Source: DAIDHZ01 sp035480255 (lineage in GTDB: Bacteria; Chlamydiota; Chlamydiia; Chlamydiales; SM23-39). Taken from it: a stretch of DNA of 43,458 bases. Below, piece by piece: positions 7,721-15,226 of the stretch (position 1 is its first letter; every line of letters begins with the position of its first letter). The stretch spans positions 1 to 43,458 of the forward strand of contig CAZVXF010000012.1 of assembly GCA_964630875.1 (NCBI GenBank). The letters run 5' to 3'. Under the pieces are notes generated by a model. It did not search any database and was not told the origin of the DNA. It worked only from the letters and a program-made list of their open reading frames with translations. Both the position numbers and the translations under genes were made by a program.

Positions 7721-9826
7721 TTACGCGAGCGACCATGTTGCTTGACGCGTGAGAAAATCAATCTTGTCCAGTCGGACTAAGATATTTTGTCCCATCGTAT
7801 AGGTTTTGCCGGTTCGCTTTCCTTTAAAGGACATCAGAGTTGAGTTATACTCGTAGTAATCGTTTCCGATTTCTGACACATGTAATGTCCCTTCAAGACT
7901 GAATTCTTGAACCTCGAAAAATAGAGCAAATGGCTTCACTTTCGTAATGACCGCAGGATAGATTCGCATTGGGTCTTCTTTAAAAGATTGATTTGCAAAG
8001 CGCAATTTCTTCAGAAGAATCACAGAACTTTCTGCTTTGAAGGAAATGCGCTCTTTCTCCGAACAAAGAGAGGCGATTTGTTTGATATCAATATCGGGCG
8101 GCGATTCATTAAATAAAAGGCGCTGGATGATGAGGTCAGTATAGCGGCGAATTGGACTTGTAAAATGGCAATAGTGTTCAAGAGCAAGGCCATAATGACC
8201 AATATTATCAGCCGAATAAGCGGCAAGTCTCATACTGCGAATAAAGCCAACCGAAAGTTGGGGTAGAAGGGGAGAGTCTTTTGCTGCCAAGAACATTTTT
8301 TGAATATCGCGATGCGTTGGCTCGCTGGGTAGTTTAAATCCAAAAGCCCGAGCGAGGCTATAAAAATCTTGGAAAGCCTCTTCAGATGGCGCCTCGTGCA
8401 CTCGATAAATCACCTCTTTGCCGAGCCGACTCAAATGCGTTGCCACAATTTCATTGGCCTTGAGCATGAATTCTTCAATCATTTGATGCGTAATATCATA
8501 TTCAACTTTCTCAAGACGCTCTGGAATACCTTGATCATCTAAAATTAGAACCGTATCGGTCATTGAAAAATCAATGCTTCCTCGTTCAAATCTTTTGCGT
8601 TTCAAGATATGGCATAGCTCTACCATGCGTTTTAAAAGAGGAGCTTGCGCGCTTTTTTTCTTTTTTTCTAAGACAGCCAATGCTTCTTTGTAGGTAAATC
8701 GCTTTGCGCTTTTAATCGCACTTCTAAAAATCTCATATTGAATCAGATTTCCTTGCCCATCAATTTCAGCTAAGACCGTTTGCGTAAAACGGACCACTTT
8801 TGGCTTCAAACTGCACAGTTCATTCGAAAGAGCTTCAGGCAGCATGGGGATACAAACTTTTGGAAAGTAGGTCGAATTGCAGCGCGTCAGTGCCTCTTCA
8901 TCTAAATGCATTCCAGGTCGCACGTAATAGGCGACGTCTGCTATATGAACACCGAGATGATAATGTCCCTGATCGTCCTTGATCAAACTGATTGCGTCAT
9001 CAAAGTCTTTGGCAGTATCTGGATCGATTGTGACCGTTTCCCATTTTGTGAGATCTCTTCTGTCCCCAATATCTTTAATGATCTTTCCATAGCTTTTTGC
9101 CTCTGCAATGGCCTCCTTTGAAAATCCGTCTGGAAGCTCGAACTCCTCAATTGCAGCTTGCACATCAATTGTTGCATCGGTGATGTGACCCAAACGCCGA
9201 TCTAAGACAGCCTCCACATGCTCATCATTCCAATTCAGGACTTTGCAGATCATTCGATCGCCATCTTGAAGAACAACGCTTGATCGAACCATAATCTTTT
9301 TATCAAGCCCCAGCATCGGAGAAAAAGCGATATAATGCTCTCCCGACTTTCCAATCACAGTTCCCGCCAAATGCGTACGACTTCGCTTTAAAATCGCAAT
9401 CACCGCGCCTTCTGGACCTTTTGCAGAAACAATTGGATTCACCTCGACTTCAACAGTGTCGCCATCGACTGCATCTAAAACAGCATGCTTTGGAATAAAG
9501 ATGTCAGCGCCATCAGGATTTTTCACAAAGCCAAAACCCTTCTTATGATGAACGCTAATTGTGCCCGTCACTAAATTCGCAGCTTTTGCGCGCATATATT
9601 TTTGGTTTTGAAACTTCAGTTTCTTCTTTTTCACGAGCCCATCTAAAAGCTGTTTAAACTTTTCATGATGGATTTCAGCAATCGACAAATTTTGGACAAT
9701 ATCTTGAAAAGAAGAGGGAACGAATCGTTTTCCTTCAATGTACTGAAGCAGAGTCTGAGTCAGATTTAAGGTCAGTTTTTGATCTTTCGATTTTTTTGGA
9801 GGGGACTTTTTTTTAGGAGCTTTCAT
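7721..9826 (-). CDS. rnr: Ribonuclease R
   Basis: A 701-aa 3'-5' exoribonuclease of the RNase II/R family. The ATG at 9826 follows AGGAC; a TTG one codon earlier is less likely. The order is a Lys-rich N-terminal helix-turn-helix region, two cold-shock OB domains (KGFGFVKNPDGADIFIP, then VDGDTVEVEV), the RNB catalytic domain with DPDTAKDFDDAI carrying the Mg-binding aspartates, and a C-terminal S1 domain (AVITKVKPFALFFEV, HVSEIG). Length matches chlamydial and other RNase R proteins. It degrades structured RNA and assists tmRNA-dependent decay, which is notable because ssrA lies at the window edge. No truncation is seen. Confidence 0.95.
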   Translation of the reverse strand: MKAPKKKSPPKKSKDQKLTLNLTQTLLQYIEGKRFVPSSFQDIVQNLSIAEIHHEKFKQLLDGLVKKKKLKFQNQKYMRAKAANLVTGTISVHHKKGFGFVKNPDGADIFIPKHAVLDAVDGDTVEVEVNPIVSAKGPEGAVIAILKRSRTHLAGTVIGKSGEHYIAFSPMLGLDKKIMVRSSVVLQDGDRMICKVLNWNDEHVEAVLDRRLGHITDATIDVQAAIEEFELPDGFSKEAIAEAKSYGKIIKDIGDRRDLTKWETVTIDPDTAKDFDDAISLIKDDQGHYHLGVHIADVAYYVRPGMHLDEEALTRCNSTYFPKVCIPMLPEALSNELCSLKPKVVRFTQTVLAEIDGQGNLIQYEIFRSAIKSAKRFTYKEALAVLEKKKKSAQAPLLKRMVELCHILKRKRFERGSIDFSMTDTVLILDDQGIPERLEKVEYDITHQMIEEFMLKANEIVATHLSRLGKEVIYRVHEAPSEEAFQDFYSLARAFGFKLPSEPTHRDIQKMFLAAKDSPLLPQLSVGFIRSMRLAAYSADNIGHYGLALEHYCHFTSPIRRYTDLIIQRLLFNESPPDIDIKQIASLCSEKERISFKAESSVILLKKLRFANQSFKEDPMRIYPAVITKVKPFALFFEVQEFSLEGTLHVSEIGNDYYEYNSTLMSFKGKRTGKTYTMGQNILVRLDKIDFLTRQATWSLA

Positions 9827-9867
9827 CAAGTCCTATCATAGGCGAGATTCAGAATTCTCACAAGGCC

Positions 9868-11037
9868 TTAAAAAGAGTGAAAAATGGATTCCGCCGCTCT
9901 TTTGTAATTCAGTACGCCAATTCCTTGAATATTGAAGTCTTGTTCTCCTGCATAAACCAAATACCCCCTAGGCGCTCTTTCTTGAACTAAATTTTGGAAG
10001 AATTGAATTTGCTTTAAAAAATCAGGCGTAAAGGTTTTTGAGGATTTGATCTCAATTGGAAATAACTCATTACCAGTTTTAAATAGAACAGCAACTTCGT
10101 TTTTTTGAACATCGCGGTAATAATATAGCCCTGGATCAAGTCCAAGATTTAGTCTCCACTTTAAAAGTTCTAGAATGACTAGATTTTCTACAAGATGGCC
10201 TCGTAAAGGATCTCTTTCTAATTGTGATGGGTTTTCAATTCCCAAAAGATAAGTCGCAAGTCCTACGTCAGTAAAAAATAATTTCGGTGATTTAAGAATC
10301 CGTTTTCCAAAATTCTCAAAATAGGGTTGCAAACGAAAGACAATAAAGGAAGCTTCCAGAATAGAAATCCATTCCCTCACTGTATGCGATGAGATTCCCA
10401 CTTCCCCGCCGATCGATTCTAGATTCATGATTTGACCGATTCTTCCAGCACATATCCGCACGAATTTTTCGAACTGTATCAAATCCTTCACATTGACAAG
10501 TTGACGCAAATCCCTTTCAACATATGTTTGGAAGTAATTCCGATACGCTTTCGTCGGATCGAGATGATCCTTATGAATTCTTGGATAGCCACCCTTGATG
10601 ATTGCCTCATCCAAGGTTAAATCGATCCCGGAATTTTCTAACTCATTTAAACTCATCGGAAGGAGAGTTAAAAGGGCAGTTCTTCCAGCAAGCGATTGAG
10701 TTATTGCCTCATGCAACTCTAACTGATGGCTTCCTGTGAGAATAAATAGCCCTTTCCGATCCGACGCATCGACAATTGTTTGTATATAGGAAAGAAGTTT
10801 TGGTACTCTTTGAATCTCATCAAGAATTGCGCCATTGGGATACTTTTCCAAGAAGCTTCGAGGATCAAGACTTGCGACATCACGAATATCTGGATTTTCT
10901 AAATTCACATATGGAAAATTTGGAAAGATGTGCTGGATAAGAGTTGTTTTGCCAGATTGGCGAGGGCCAATCACCGTGACAACAGGGTAGCCTTTCGCAA
11001 GTTCTTGAATTTCAGCTGATAGATGTCGAGAATACAT
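9868..11037 (-). CDS. AAA-family ATPase with DUF4143 domain
   Basis: A 389-aa protein with Walker A GPRQSGKTT (24-32) and Walker B GAILDEIQRVP. Sensor-like LTGSHQ and GRTALL follow, then a C-terminal DUF4143 region (ESIGGEVGISSHTVREWI, winged-helix-like; FFTDVGLATYLLG; a PD-(D/E)xK-like end with ELFPIEIKSSKT). These AAA_14/DUF4143 proteins are widespread, patchily distributed in bacteria and archaea, and of unsettled function; some carry nuclease-like C-termini. It is a typical accessory gene in amoeba symbionts. A 37-bp nested palindrome sits 4 bp before its ATG. Horizontal acquisition is likely but not proven. Confidence 0.88.
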   Translation of the reverse strand: MYSRHLSAEIQELAKGYPVVTVIGPRQSGKTTLIQHIFPNFPYVNLENPDIRDVASLDPRSFLEKYPNGAILDEIQRVPKLLSYIQTIVDASDRKGLFILTGSHQLELHEAITQSLAGRTALLTLLPMSLNELENSGIDLTLDEAIIKGGYPRIHKDHLDPTKAYRNYFQTYVERDLRQLVNVKDLIQFEKFVRICAGRIGQIMNLESIGGEVGISSHTVREWISILEASFIVFRLQPYFENFGKRILKSPKLFFTDVGLATYLLGIENPSQLERDPLRGHLVENLVILELLKWRLNLGLDPGLYYYRDVQKNEVAVLFKTGNELFPIEIKSSKTFTPDFLKQIQFFQNLVQERAPRGYLVYAGEQDFNIQGIGVLNYKRAAESIFHSF

Positions 11038-11041
11038 AATG

Positions 11042-11078
11042 TTCGTACAATCCGAAGTTGAACTTCATTTTGTACGAA
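11042..11078. promoter_or_regulatory. Nested palindrome immediately upstream of the DUF4143 ATPase
   Basis: Outer arms TTCGTACAA (11042-11050) and TTGTACGAA (11070-11078) are perfect over 9 bp. Between them GAAGTT-G-AACTTC (11054-11066) is a second perfect palindrome. The site ends 4 bp before the ATG at 11037. It could be an autoregulatory operator covering the start site, or a leader hairpin that hides it. No Shine-Dalgarno is apparent for this gene. Confidence 0.5.
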
Positions 11079-11099
11079 AACTATGATTTTTATCCAATT

Positions 11100-11651
11100 T
11101 TAATAACCGTGAGAGTTGCCGCAACCGCACGCAGATTTCACGTTTGGATTCGAAATTTTAAAGCCGGCGCCATTCAGGCCATCAACGTAATCAATGACTG
11201 ATCCCATCAGGCGTTCTAAAGATTTATTATGAATATGAATCGCGATCCCATTTGATTCAACGACTCTATCTTCAGGTTTTGCCTTTTCTGAAAAATCGAG
11301 GAAGAATTCAAAGCCGCTGCATCCAGCCGCTTTTTCGCCAAACCTCAAGCCCCAACCAGTTTTCCCATCTTCAGCTAGAATGCCCAAAAATTTCTGAGCT
11401 GCCTTTGGGGTAATTGTGATTGTCGATAAATCCTCAATTTCTGCCAAAATTGCATTCAAACGATCAATTAAACCCGCCAATTCGTCGCTTTTCATTCCGT
11501 GGCCGAGCGATCCTGCCTCCAACGTTTCCCAAGTTGCAGCAGAACAGCTCACGCAATGGAGACCCGCATTGGTCATTTCTTGCGCTAACTTTTGGCTTTT
11601 GTGAGGATAAACTTTAAAAATGTCCTCAATTGTCATGTCTTTATGGATCAT
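11100..11651 (-). CDS. Fusion of DUF1858 redox-disulfide domain and IscA/HesB-type Fe-S protein
   Basis: A 183-aa protein. Residues 1-68 match the hybrid-cluster-associated redox-disulfide family (DUF1858): KDMTIEDIFKVYP, GLHCVSC with Cys33 and Cys36, WETLEAGSLGHGM. Residues about 77-183 are an A-type Fe-S carrier (TITPKAAQKF, GLRFGEKAAGCSGFEF, GAGFKISNPN, ACGCG) with the three conserved Cys 111, 175 and 177. It probably assembles or delivers Fe-S clusters, and the N-terminal CxxC could supply redox control. The ferredoxin gene lies 12 bp upstream in the same orientation, forming a Fe-S operon. The two domains are usually separate. Confidence 0.88.
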   Translation of the reverse strand: MIHKDMTIEDIFKVYPHKSQKLAQEMTNAGLHCVSCSAATWETLEAGSLGHGMKSDELAGLIDRLNAILAEIEDLSTITITPKAAQKFLGILAEDGKTGWGLRFGEKAAGCSGFEFFLDFSEKAKPEDRVVESNGIAIHIHNKSLERLMGSVIDYVDGLNGAGFKISNPNVKSACGCGNSHGY

Positions 11652-11663
11652 CGTTTCCTCACT

Positions 11664-11927
11664 TTAAAATTTTAATTTTACTCTGCCACATTTAATCGAG
11701 CATTGGCAGGCTAGTCTTTCAGTGTCTAATTCACCCAAGAAGTCGGCCTCTGCCGTATTGAATTCAGAGAGATTATCCATCCCTTCAACCACTTCTACCA
11801 CACACGTTCCGCAAACGCCCTCGGTACAAGCAAAAGGAACTCCCGCCAGCTCACAGGTCTCTTGAATCGGGGAGCCGTCGGCGAGCTCATATTCCTCGCC
11901 ATTATCTTCAAAAATTATTTTTGCCAT
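11664..11927 (-). CDS. 2Fe-2S ferredoxin
   Basis: An 87-aa plant/adrenodoxin-type ferredoxin beginning MAKIIFEDNG; an ATG six codons upstream (11945) is possible but adds an atypical leader. Cluster ligands are Cys34, Cys39, Cys42 and Cys74 (ACTEGVCGTC and LACQC). Additional cysteines lie at 25, 76 and 80. It is an electron carrier, probably serving Fe-S assembly given the downstream IscA-type fusion gene 12 bp away. The length is normal for short ferredoxins. Confidence 0.92.
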   Translation of the reverse strand: MAKIIFEDNGEEYELADGSPIQETCELAGVPFACTEGVCGTCVVEVVEGMDNLSEFNTAEADFLGELDTERLACQCSIKCGRVKLKF

Positions 11928-12085
11928 CGTCTTTCCAAAGAGCACAATTGTAGCCCTTCACCATAAAAAAGACAACTCTCTATTCTTATATATTAAGGCA
12001 CTTGAGATCGTTGAAATTCGGTAGCTTTCGCGCAGCTTAAAAACCGATTTTTGAGGTTGTTTGGGTATATAAAAAACTTTTGAAA

Positions 12086-12104
12086 CCCCTCGAGAAATCG
12101 AGGG
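12086..12104 (-). terminator. Terminator of the 54-aa gene
   Basis: On the minus strand CCCTCGA-TTTC-TCGAGGG is a perfect 7-bp stem, followed by GTTT and then AAAAGTTTTTT. It lies 10 bp past the stop of the small gene. The rest of 11928-12085 shows no gene. Confidence 0.7.
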
Positions 12105-12113
12105 TTAATGCAA

Positions 12114-12278
12114 CTATTCTTGAGAAATAGCCATTTCGCGAATGACCTCTTCGGCCGTCTCTTTCAATGTTTTAATTCCTTCAGGAAAACCACACTGAAT
12201 CAGAAGTCCATGAATATAAGATAGTTCCGTCTCTAAATGGTCAACTTTGCTCTCTAAAGCAGCAACTTTCCTTTTCAT
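12114..12278 (-). CDS. 54-aa coiled-coil-like small protein
   Basis: A short ORF encoding MKRKVAALESKVDHLETELS, then YIHGLLIQCGFPEGIKTLKE and TAEEVIREMAISQE. AGGT lies 5 nt before the ATG and a good terminator follows the TAG. The first 25 residues have a heptad pattern (Val-Leu-Val-Leu-Leu spacing), suggesting a short coiled coil; a second helix follows Gly-Phe-Pro. The length, signals and composition support a real gene. I do not recognise a family. It is divergent from the 12447-14457 unit and shares its AT-rich upstream region, so coordinated control is possible. Confidence 0.65.
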   Translation of the reverse strand: MKRKVAALESKVDHLETELSYIHGLLIQCGFPEGIKTLKETAEEVIREMAISQE

Positions 12279-12370
12279 ATATTACCTATTTATTATCTTG
12301 TTATTAGCTCTATACCTTTATTATACATGTAACAGAACTAACCAACAATTATTAAAATAATTATTATTTA

Positions 12371-12400
12371 TTGTAATTTAATATAAACATCTTTTATAAT
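12371..12400 (+). promoter_or_regulatory. Sigma-70-like promoter of the 12447-14457 unit
   Basis: TTGTAA (12371-12376), an 18-bp spacer and a perfect TATAAT (12395-12400) lie in a very AT-rich stretch, giving a leader of about 40 nt before the ATG at 12447. The -10 match is exact, but chance matches are common in such AT-rich DNA. Confidence 0.5.
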
Positions 12401-12446
12401 ATAACTTAATATAAAATGTACAAAGTTAATAAACGAGGATAATACT

Positions 12447-13571
12447 ATGGGTTTTTCAGAAGGAATAATGTTAGCAAAATCGTATCCCCCTACAACAGAT
12501 ACTCAGTCGGGTCAAGCAAAAAGATCACAGCAAAGCACAAGAATTTTGGAGTGTGCCGTGAGATGTGGATTGCAAAGGGATATGTTTAGCACGCTAATTC
12601 AGCGCGAAGAAAGATCGAATCATGGAGACGCTAATCCTAGACCTCATATTGCGCGTCAAAAACCACCTGTAGATATACAGGGCCTCAATAATGGTAACAA
12701 TTTTACGCCCGATTCTCCAGTTCCTAGTGACACAACAGAGAATCTAGAGGACCGGCCAGTTCAATGCGTTGGTGCAGCTGCATGTACTCTAAGAGACGCA
12801 GCAAAAGAGCCGTTAGCTCAAGCCGAAAAAGAAGCGAATCTTGGAGCAGCTCAGCCTGGAGTCTTGGCTCGATTTTATAATTGGGTGCTTAAAGCCTCTC
12901 TGAGTTCAGGCAAAACTGTAGAGTACACTAGGCAATTGATTGGCGCGCCAGATGAGGCCCCTTCCCAGTCTAGATCTCAAAAGGCGACTAAAGCGCCTTG
13001 CTTTCAAAGTCTAGCAAGAAGAAGGAACTTTACTAAGCCTGAGGATCAGCCTAAGCCAGAAAATGACTCTGAGGTATCCTCGTCTCTTAGTTCAAATGAT
13101 GCAGGCAGCGCTCGAGCTGTTGCTCCTAATGACGAAGAAAATCCGCAATCAAAAGCTATGGGAGTAGTTACGCCGAAACTTCCTCCATCGAAGGTTCGAT
13201 TGGCTATTTTGGCTTCTAAATTTTTTCAGTTTGTACAAGATCGTTGTTTAGATTGTCTTAACGAAGAAGGGAGATTCCGGCATACATTTATCACAAGAGT
13301 GCTTGGTATTCCTGAAGCAATAAAACAGGCTAAATTTAAAGCAGATGTTGAGGATAGAATAGCTAGAATTGAGAGAAAGCTATCTGAAGAGTTTTTTGCT
13401 CAATATACAATCCATCTTGAGGAAAAGGCAACTGCAGCTCAAAAAGATGAAAAAATAAATCAAATACTTGGAGCCGCTAAACAAAAGCTTAAAGAATCTA
13501 TTGAAGACGCTGAACAAAAGCTTAAAGAATCTCTTGAACGCGCTGAGAGAAATTTTGAGATGACTCTATAA
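12447..13571 (+). CDS. Hypothetical protein, charged with C-terminal coiled coil
   Basis: A 374-aa protein not recognised. GAGG lies 8 nt before the ATG. No signal peptide or membrane segment is evident. Residues 1-250 are polar and Ser/Pro/Lys/Glu-rich, probably disordered, with short helical pieces (LARFYNWVLKASL near 140). Residues about 255-300 are more ordered (KVRLAILASKFFQFVQDRCL). The last 60 residues form a strong coiled coil containing a repeat, AKQKLKESIED followed by AEQKLKESLER. The disordered N-terminus and coiled-coil end are common in secreted effectors, but this is inference. It forms a promoter-to-terminator unit with the next gene. Confidence 0.7.
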   Translation: MGFSEGIMLAKSYPPTTDTQSGQAKRSQQSTRILECAVRCGLQRDMFSTLIQREERSNHGDANPRPHIARQKPPVDIQGLNNGNNFTPDSPVPSDTTENLEDRPVQCVGAAACTLRDAAKEPLAQAEKEANLGAAQPGVLARFYNWVLKASLSSGKTVEYTRQLIGAPDEAPSQSRSQKATKAPCFQSLARRRNFTKPEDQPKPENDSEVSSSLSSNDAGSARAVAPNDEENPQSKAMGVVTPKLPPSKVRLAILASKFFQFVQDRCLDCLNEEGRFRHTFITRVLGIPEAIKQAKFKADVEDRIARIERKLSEEFFAQYTIHLEEKATAAQKDEKINQILGAAKQKLKESIEDAEQKLKESLERAERNFEMTL

Positions 13572-13593
13572 AAATATTAATAAAGGATATAAC

Positions 13594-14457
13594 ATGACTA
13601 CTTCAATTTTACCAAATCAATCAGTAGAACTCCAAGTGGGTGAAAAAACTGGTATTGACACACTAGGACAGCATGTCCAAGGATCACTTGATAAGATTAT
13701 TGCGATACAGCAGGAATACACTAAAAAAAAGGAACTACTTTGTGAAGAGGCTTTTCGAAGCATTGGAACGCCTTTAAACGCAAAAACTATTACTCCAGAT
13801 CAAAGTGTAAACACCAAAAATCTGCGTGCTTTTGGTGCTGTAGCTGCTATAAGCCGTAAGGATGCTGAAGAATTTGAGTTAGCAGTGAATATTACATATG
13901 TAATTTTAAACCATATGGAATTTAAAGAAATTTTAAAACTACTTAGAATTAAAGCAGAGTTTAACCGCTCTCAAAAGGCACGCAAAGTTAGAACTGATGG
14001 GGCTACCCAAGTAGCAACAGATACAAAACCTGAAGCTGATGATGTTCAAACGCCTAAGCAATCAAGAACAATGTCTGCAATAGTTAAAGATGTGATTGGT
14101 ATTGGTTTAGTAGGTTGCGCTACTTGGTATGTCAGCAAAAACATCAAAAATGGAAACATTAAAGCAACAACTCCTTATCGATTTGTCACTGATATGGCTA
14201 TTCAAGTAGCAACAGATACAAAACCTGTGCGAGAGGCTGGGATGCAAATGGTTCAGACGATTGCAGAAAAACTTCCTCAAGTTAGTATGAAGGCTGCTGC
14301 AGACGGAGGAAATGAAGCTGCGGGTGTATGTGCACGTCTAGTAACTAGCGTAGTAACTAGCGCTAAAGAGATCTTCGCTCAAGGCGTGGAGATGACTATG
14401 CAGTCTGTGCCAGATATGAATCTCAATATGCGACTCATGAAGAGCTTTAATTGGTAG
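13594..14457 (+). CDS. Hypothetical protein with a possible membrane segment and internal repeat
   Basis: A 287-aa protein not recognised. AGGA is well spaced before the ATG, 22 bp after the previous gene. Residues 1-130 are largely helical (HVQGSLDKIIAIQQEYTKKK). A short hydrophobic segment (about 168-182, IGIGLVGCATWYV) could be membrane-associated. The phrase QVATDTKP occurs twice, 65 residues apart, and is encoded by a duplicated 32-bp DNA segment. The C-terminal third is Ala/Val/Met-rich and amphipathic. Co-transcribed with the coiled-coil protein; the two may be a chaperone-less effector pair or a structural pair, with no proof. Confidence 0.7.
   Translation: MTTSILPNQSVELQVGEKTGIDTLGQHVQGSLDKIIAIQQEYTKKKELLCEEAFRSIGTPLNAKTITPDQSVNTKNLRAFGAVAAISRKDAEEFELAVNITYVILNHMEFKEILKLLRIKAEFNRSQKARKVRTDGATQVATDTKPEADDVQTPKQSRTMSAIVKDVIGIGLVGCATWYVSKNIKNGNIKATTPYRFVTDMAIQVATDTKPVREAGMQMVQTIAEKLPQVSMKAAADGGNEAAGVCARLVTSVVTSAKEIFAQGVEMTMQSVPDMNLNMRLMKSFNW
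14001..14227 (+). repeat. In-frame 32-bp direct repeat (two copies, 195 bp apart)
   Basis: Copies at 14001-14032 and 14196-14227 start GGCTA and share the identical 25 bp ending CAACAGATACAAAACCTG; two bases differ near the start. The spacing is a multiple of three, so both encode the same peptide phrase in one protein. Confidence 0.85.
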
Positions 14458-14477
14458 CTTATTGAATGAAAAGAAAT

Positions 14478-14510
14478 AGGCCATACCTCGAAAGGGGTAT
14501 GGCCTTTTTT
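14478..14510. terminator. Strong bidirectional terminator
   Basis: A 10-bp perfect stem AGGCCATACC / GGTATGGCCT (14478-14487 with 14496-14505) with an 8-nt loop, then TTTTTT on the plus strand and ATTTCTTTT on the minus strand. It ends the 12447-14457 unit and the convergent adk gene. Confidence 0.92.
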
Positions 14511-14513
14511 GTT

Positions 14514-15119
14514 TTAGGAAGAGAGCAGTGTGGAGAGACTAATGAGGACATCGCGGAGCACTTCAAGTGGCTTTTGGTCAGCGTTAAAGCGAGAAATCAT
14601 GCTTTCTGGATAGTGGTTGAGGATTTTGAGAGTTTCTTTTTTATAGACTTCCATGCGCGTGTGTAGCACGTCTGTTTTCATATCATCGAGTCTTTTTTCA
14701 ATGAGGGCACGCCTTTGAAGGCGTTGAACCAGTCTTTCTGTGTTCTCCATTTCTAGAACAATGATTCTCTCAATCTGGACATATTTTTGAAGGAGATTGG
14801 CTTGCGTAAGTGTACGTGGGAGGCCATCAAGGAGAAGAAGTTGTTGCGAGGGGAAATACCGGTTGGTTGCAATAAGACCGTGAACGAAATGATGCCATAT
14901 CTGAATTGTGATCGCATCGGGTAAGAGAAGTCCTTGACTGGCGTAATTGTGATAGAGCTTACCTGCGGGTGATTCTGGAGAAAGGCCGCGGAAGATATCG
15001 CCAGAAGAGAGGTGGAAATGGTTTCCTGCGCTAGATAGAAATTTACCAAGAGTCCCTTTTCCAGAGCCTGGTGGTCCAAAGAGAAGGATAGTGCGAAATG
15101 GTTCTTTGTACGCTTCCAT
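14514..15119 (-). CDS. adk: Adenylate kinase, short form
   Basis: A 201-aa protein from the ATG at 15119; a GTG 11 codons upstream (15152) is an alternative. The P-loop GPPGSGKGT lies at 15-23. LSSGDIFRG (AMP-binding region) and LLLDGLPRTLTQA (the DGxPR motif) follow. Between the core and the C-terminal helices the sequence runs RRALIEKRLDD directly, so the zinc-type LID domain of long adenylate kinases is absent, as in short-form AMP kinases. It catalyses ATP + AMP = 2 ADP in the cytosol. The GLPRT loop deviates slightly from the usual GFPRT. UMP/CMP kinase is a less likely alternative. Confidence 0.88.
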   Translation of the reverse strand: MEAYKEPFRTILLFGPPGSGKGTLGKFLSSAGNHFHLSSGDIFRGLSPESPAGKLYHNYASQGLLLPDAITIQIWHHFVHGLIATNRYFPSQQLLLLDGLPRTLTQANLLQKYVQIERIIVLEMENTERLVQRLQRRALIEKRLDDMKTDVLHTRMEVYKKETLKILNHYPESMISRFNADQKPLEVLRDVLISLSTLLSS

Positions 15120-15211
15120 ATCCTCGTAGTAGCAATTTTTTAAAATATTCACAATAAGAAAATTTTTATTACATTTAAAATTAGTGTTATATAATTGATA
15201 ATTATGAAATT

Positions 15212-15220
15212 TGATATAAT
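15212..15220 (+). promoter_or_regulatory. Extended -10 promoter abutting the start codon
   Basis: TGATATAAT matches the extended -10 consensus TGnTATAAT exactly. It ends 6 bp before the ATG at 15227, so transcription would start at or next to that ATG. No good -35 box lies at 16-18 bp. Either the mRNA is leaderless or translation really begins downstream, for example at the ATG at 15308. Confidence 0.5.
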
Positions 15221-15226
15221 AGTAAC

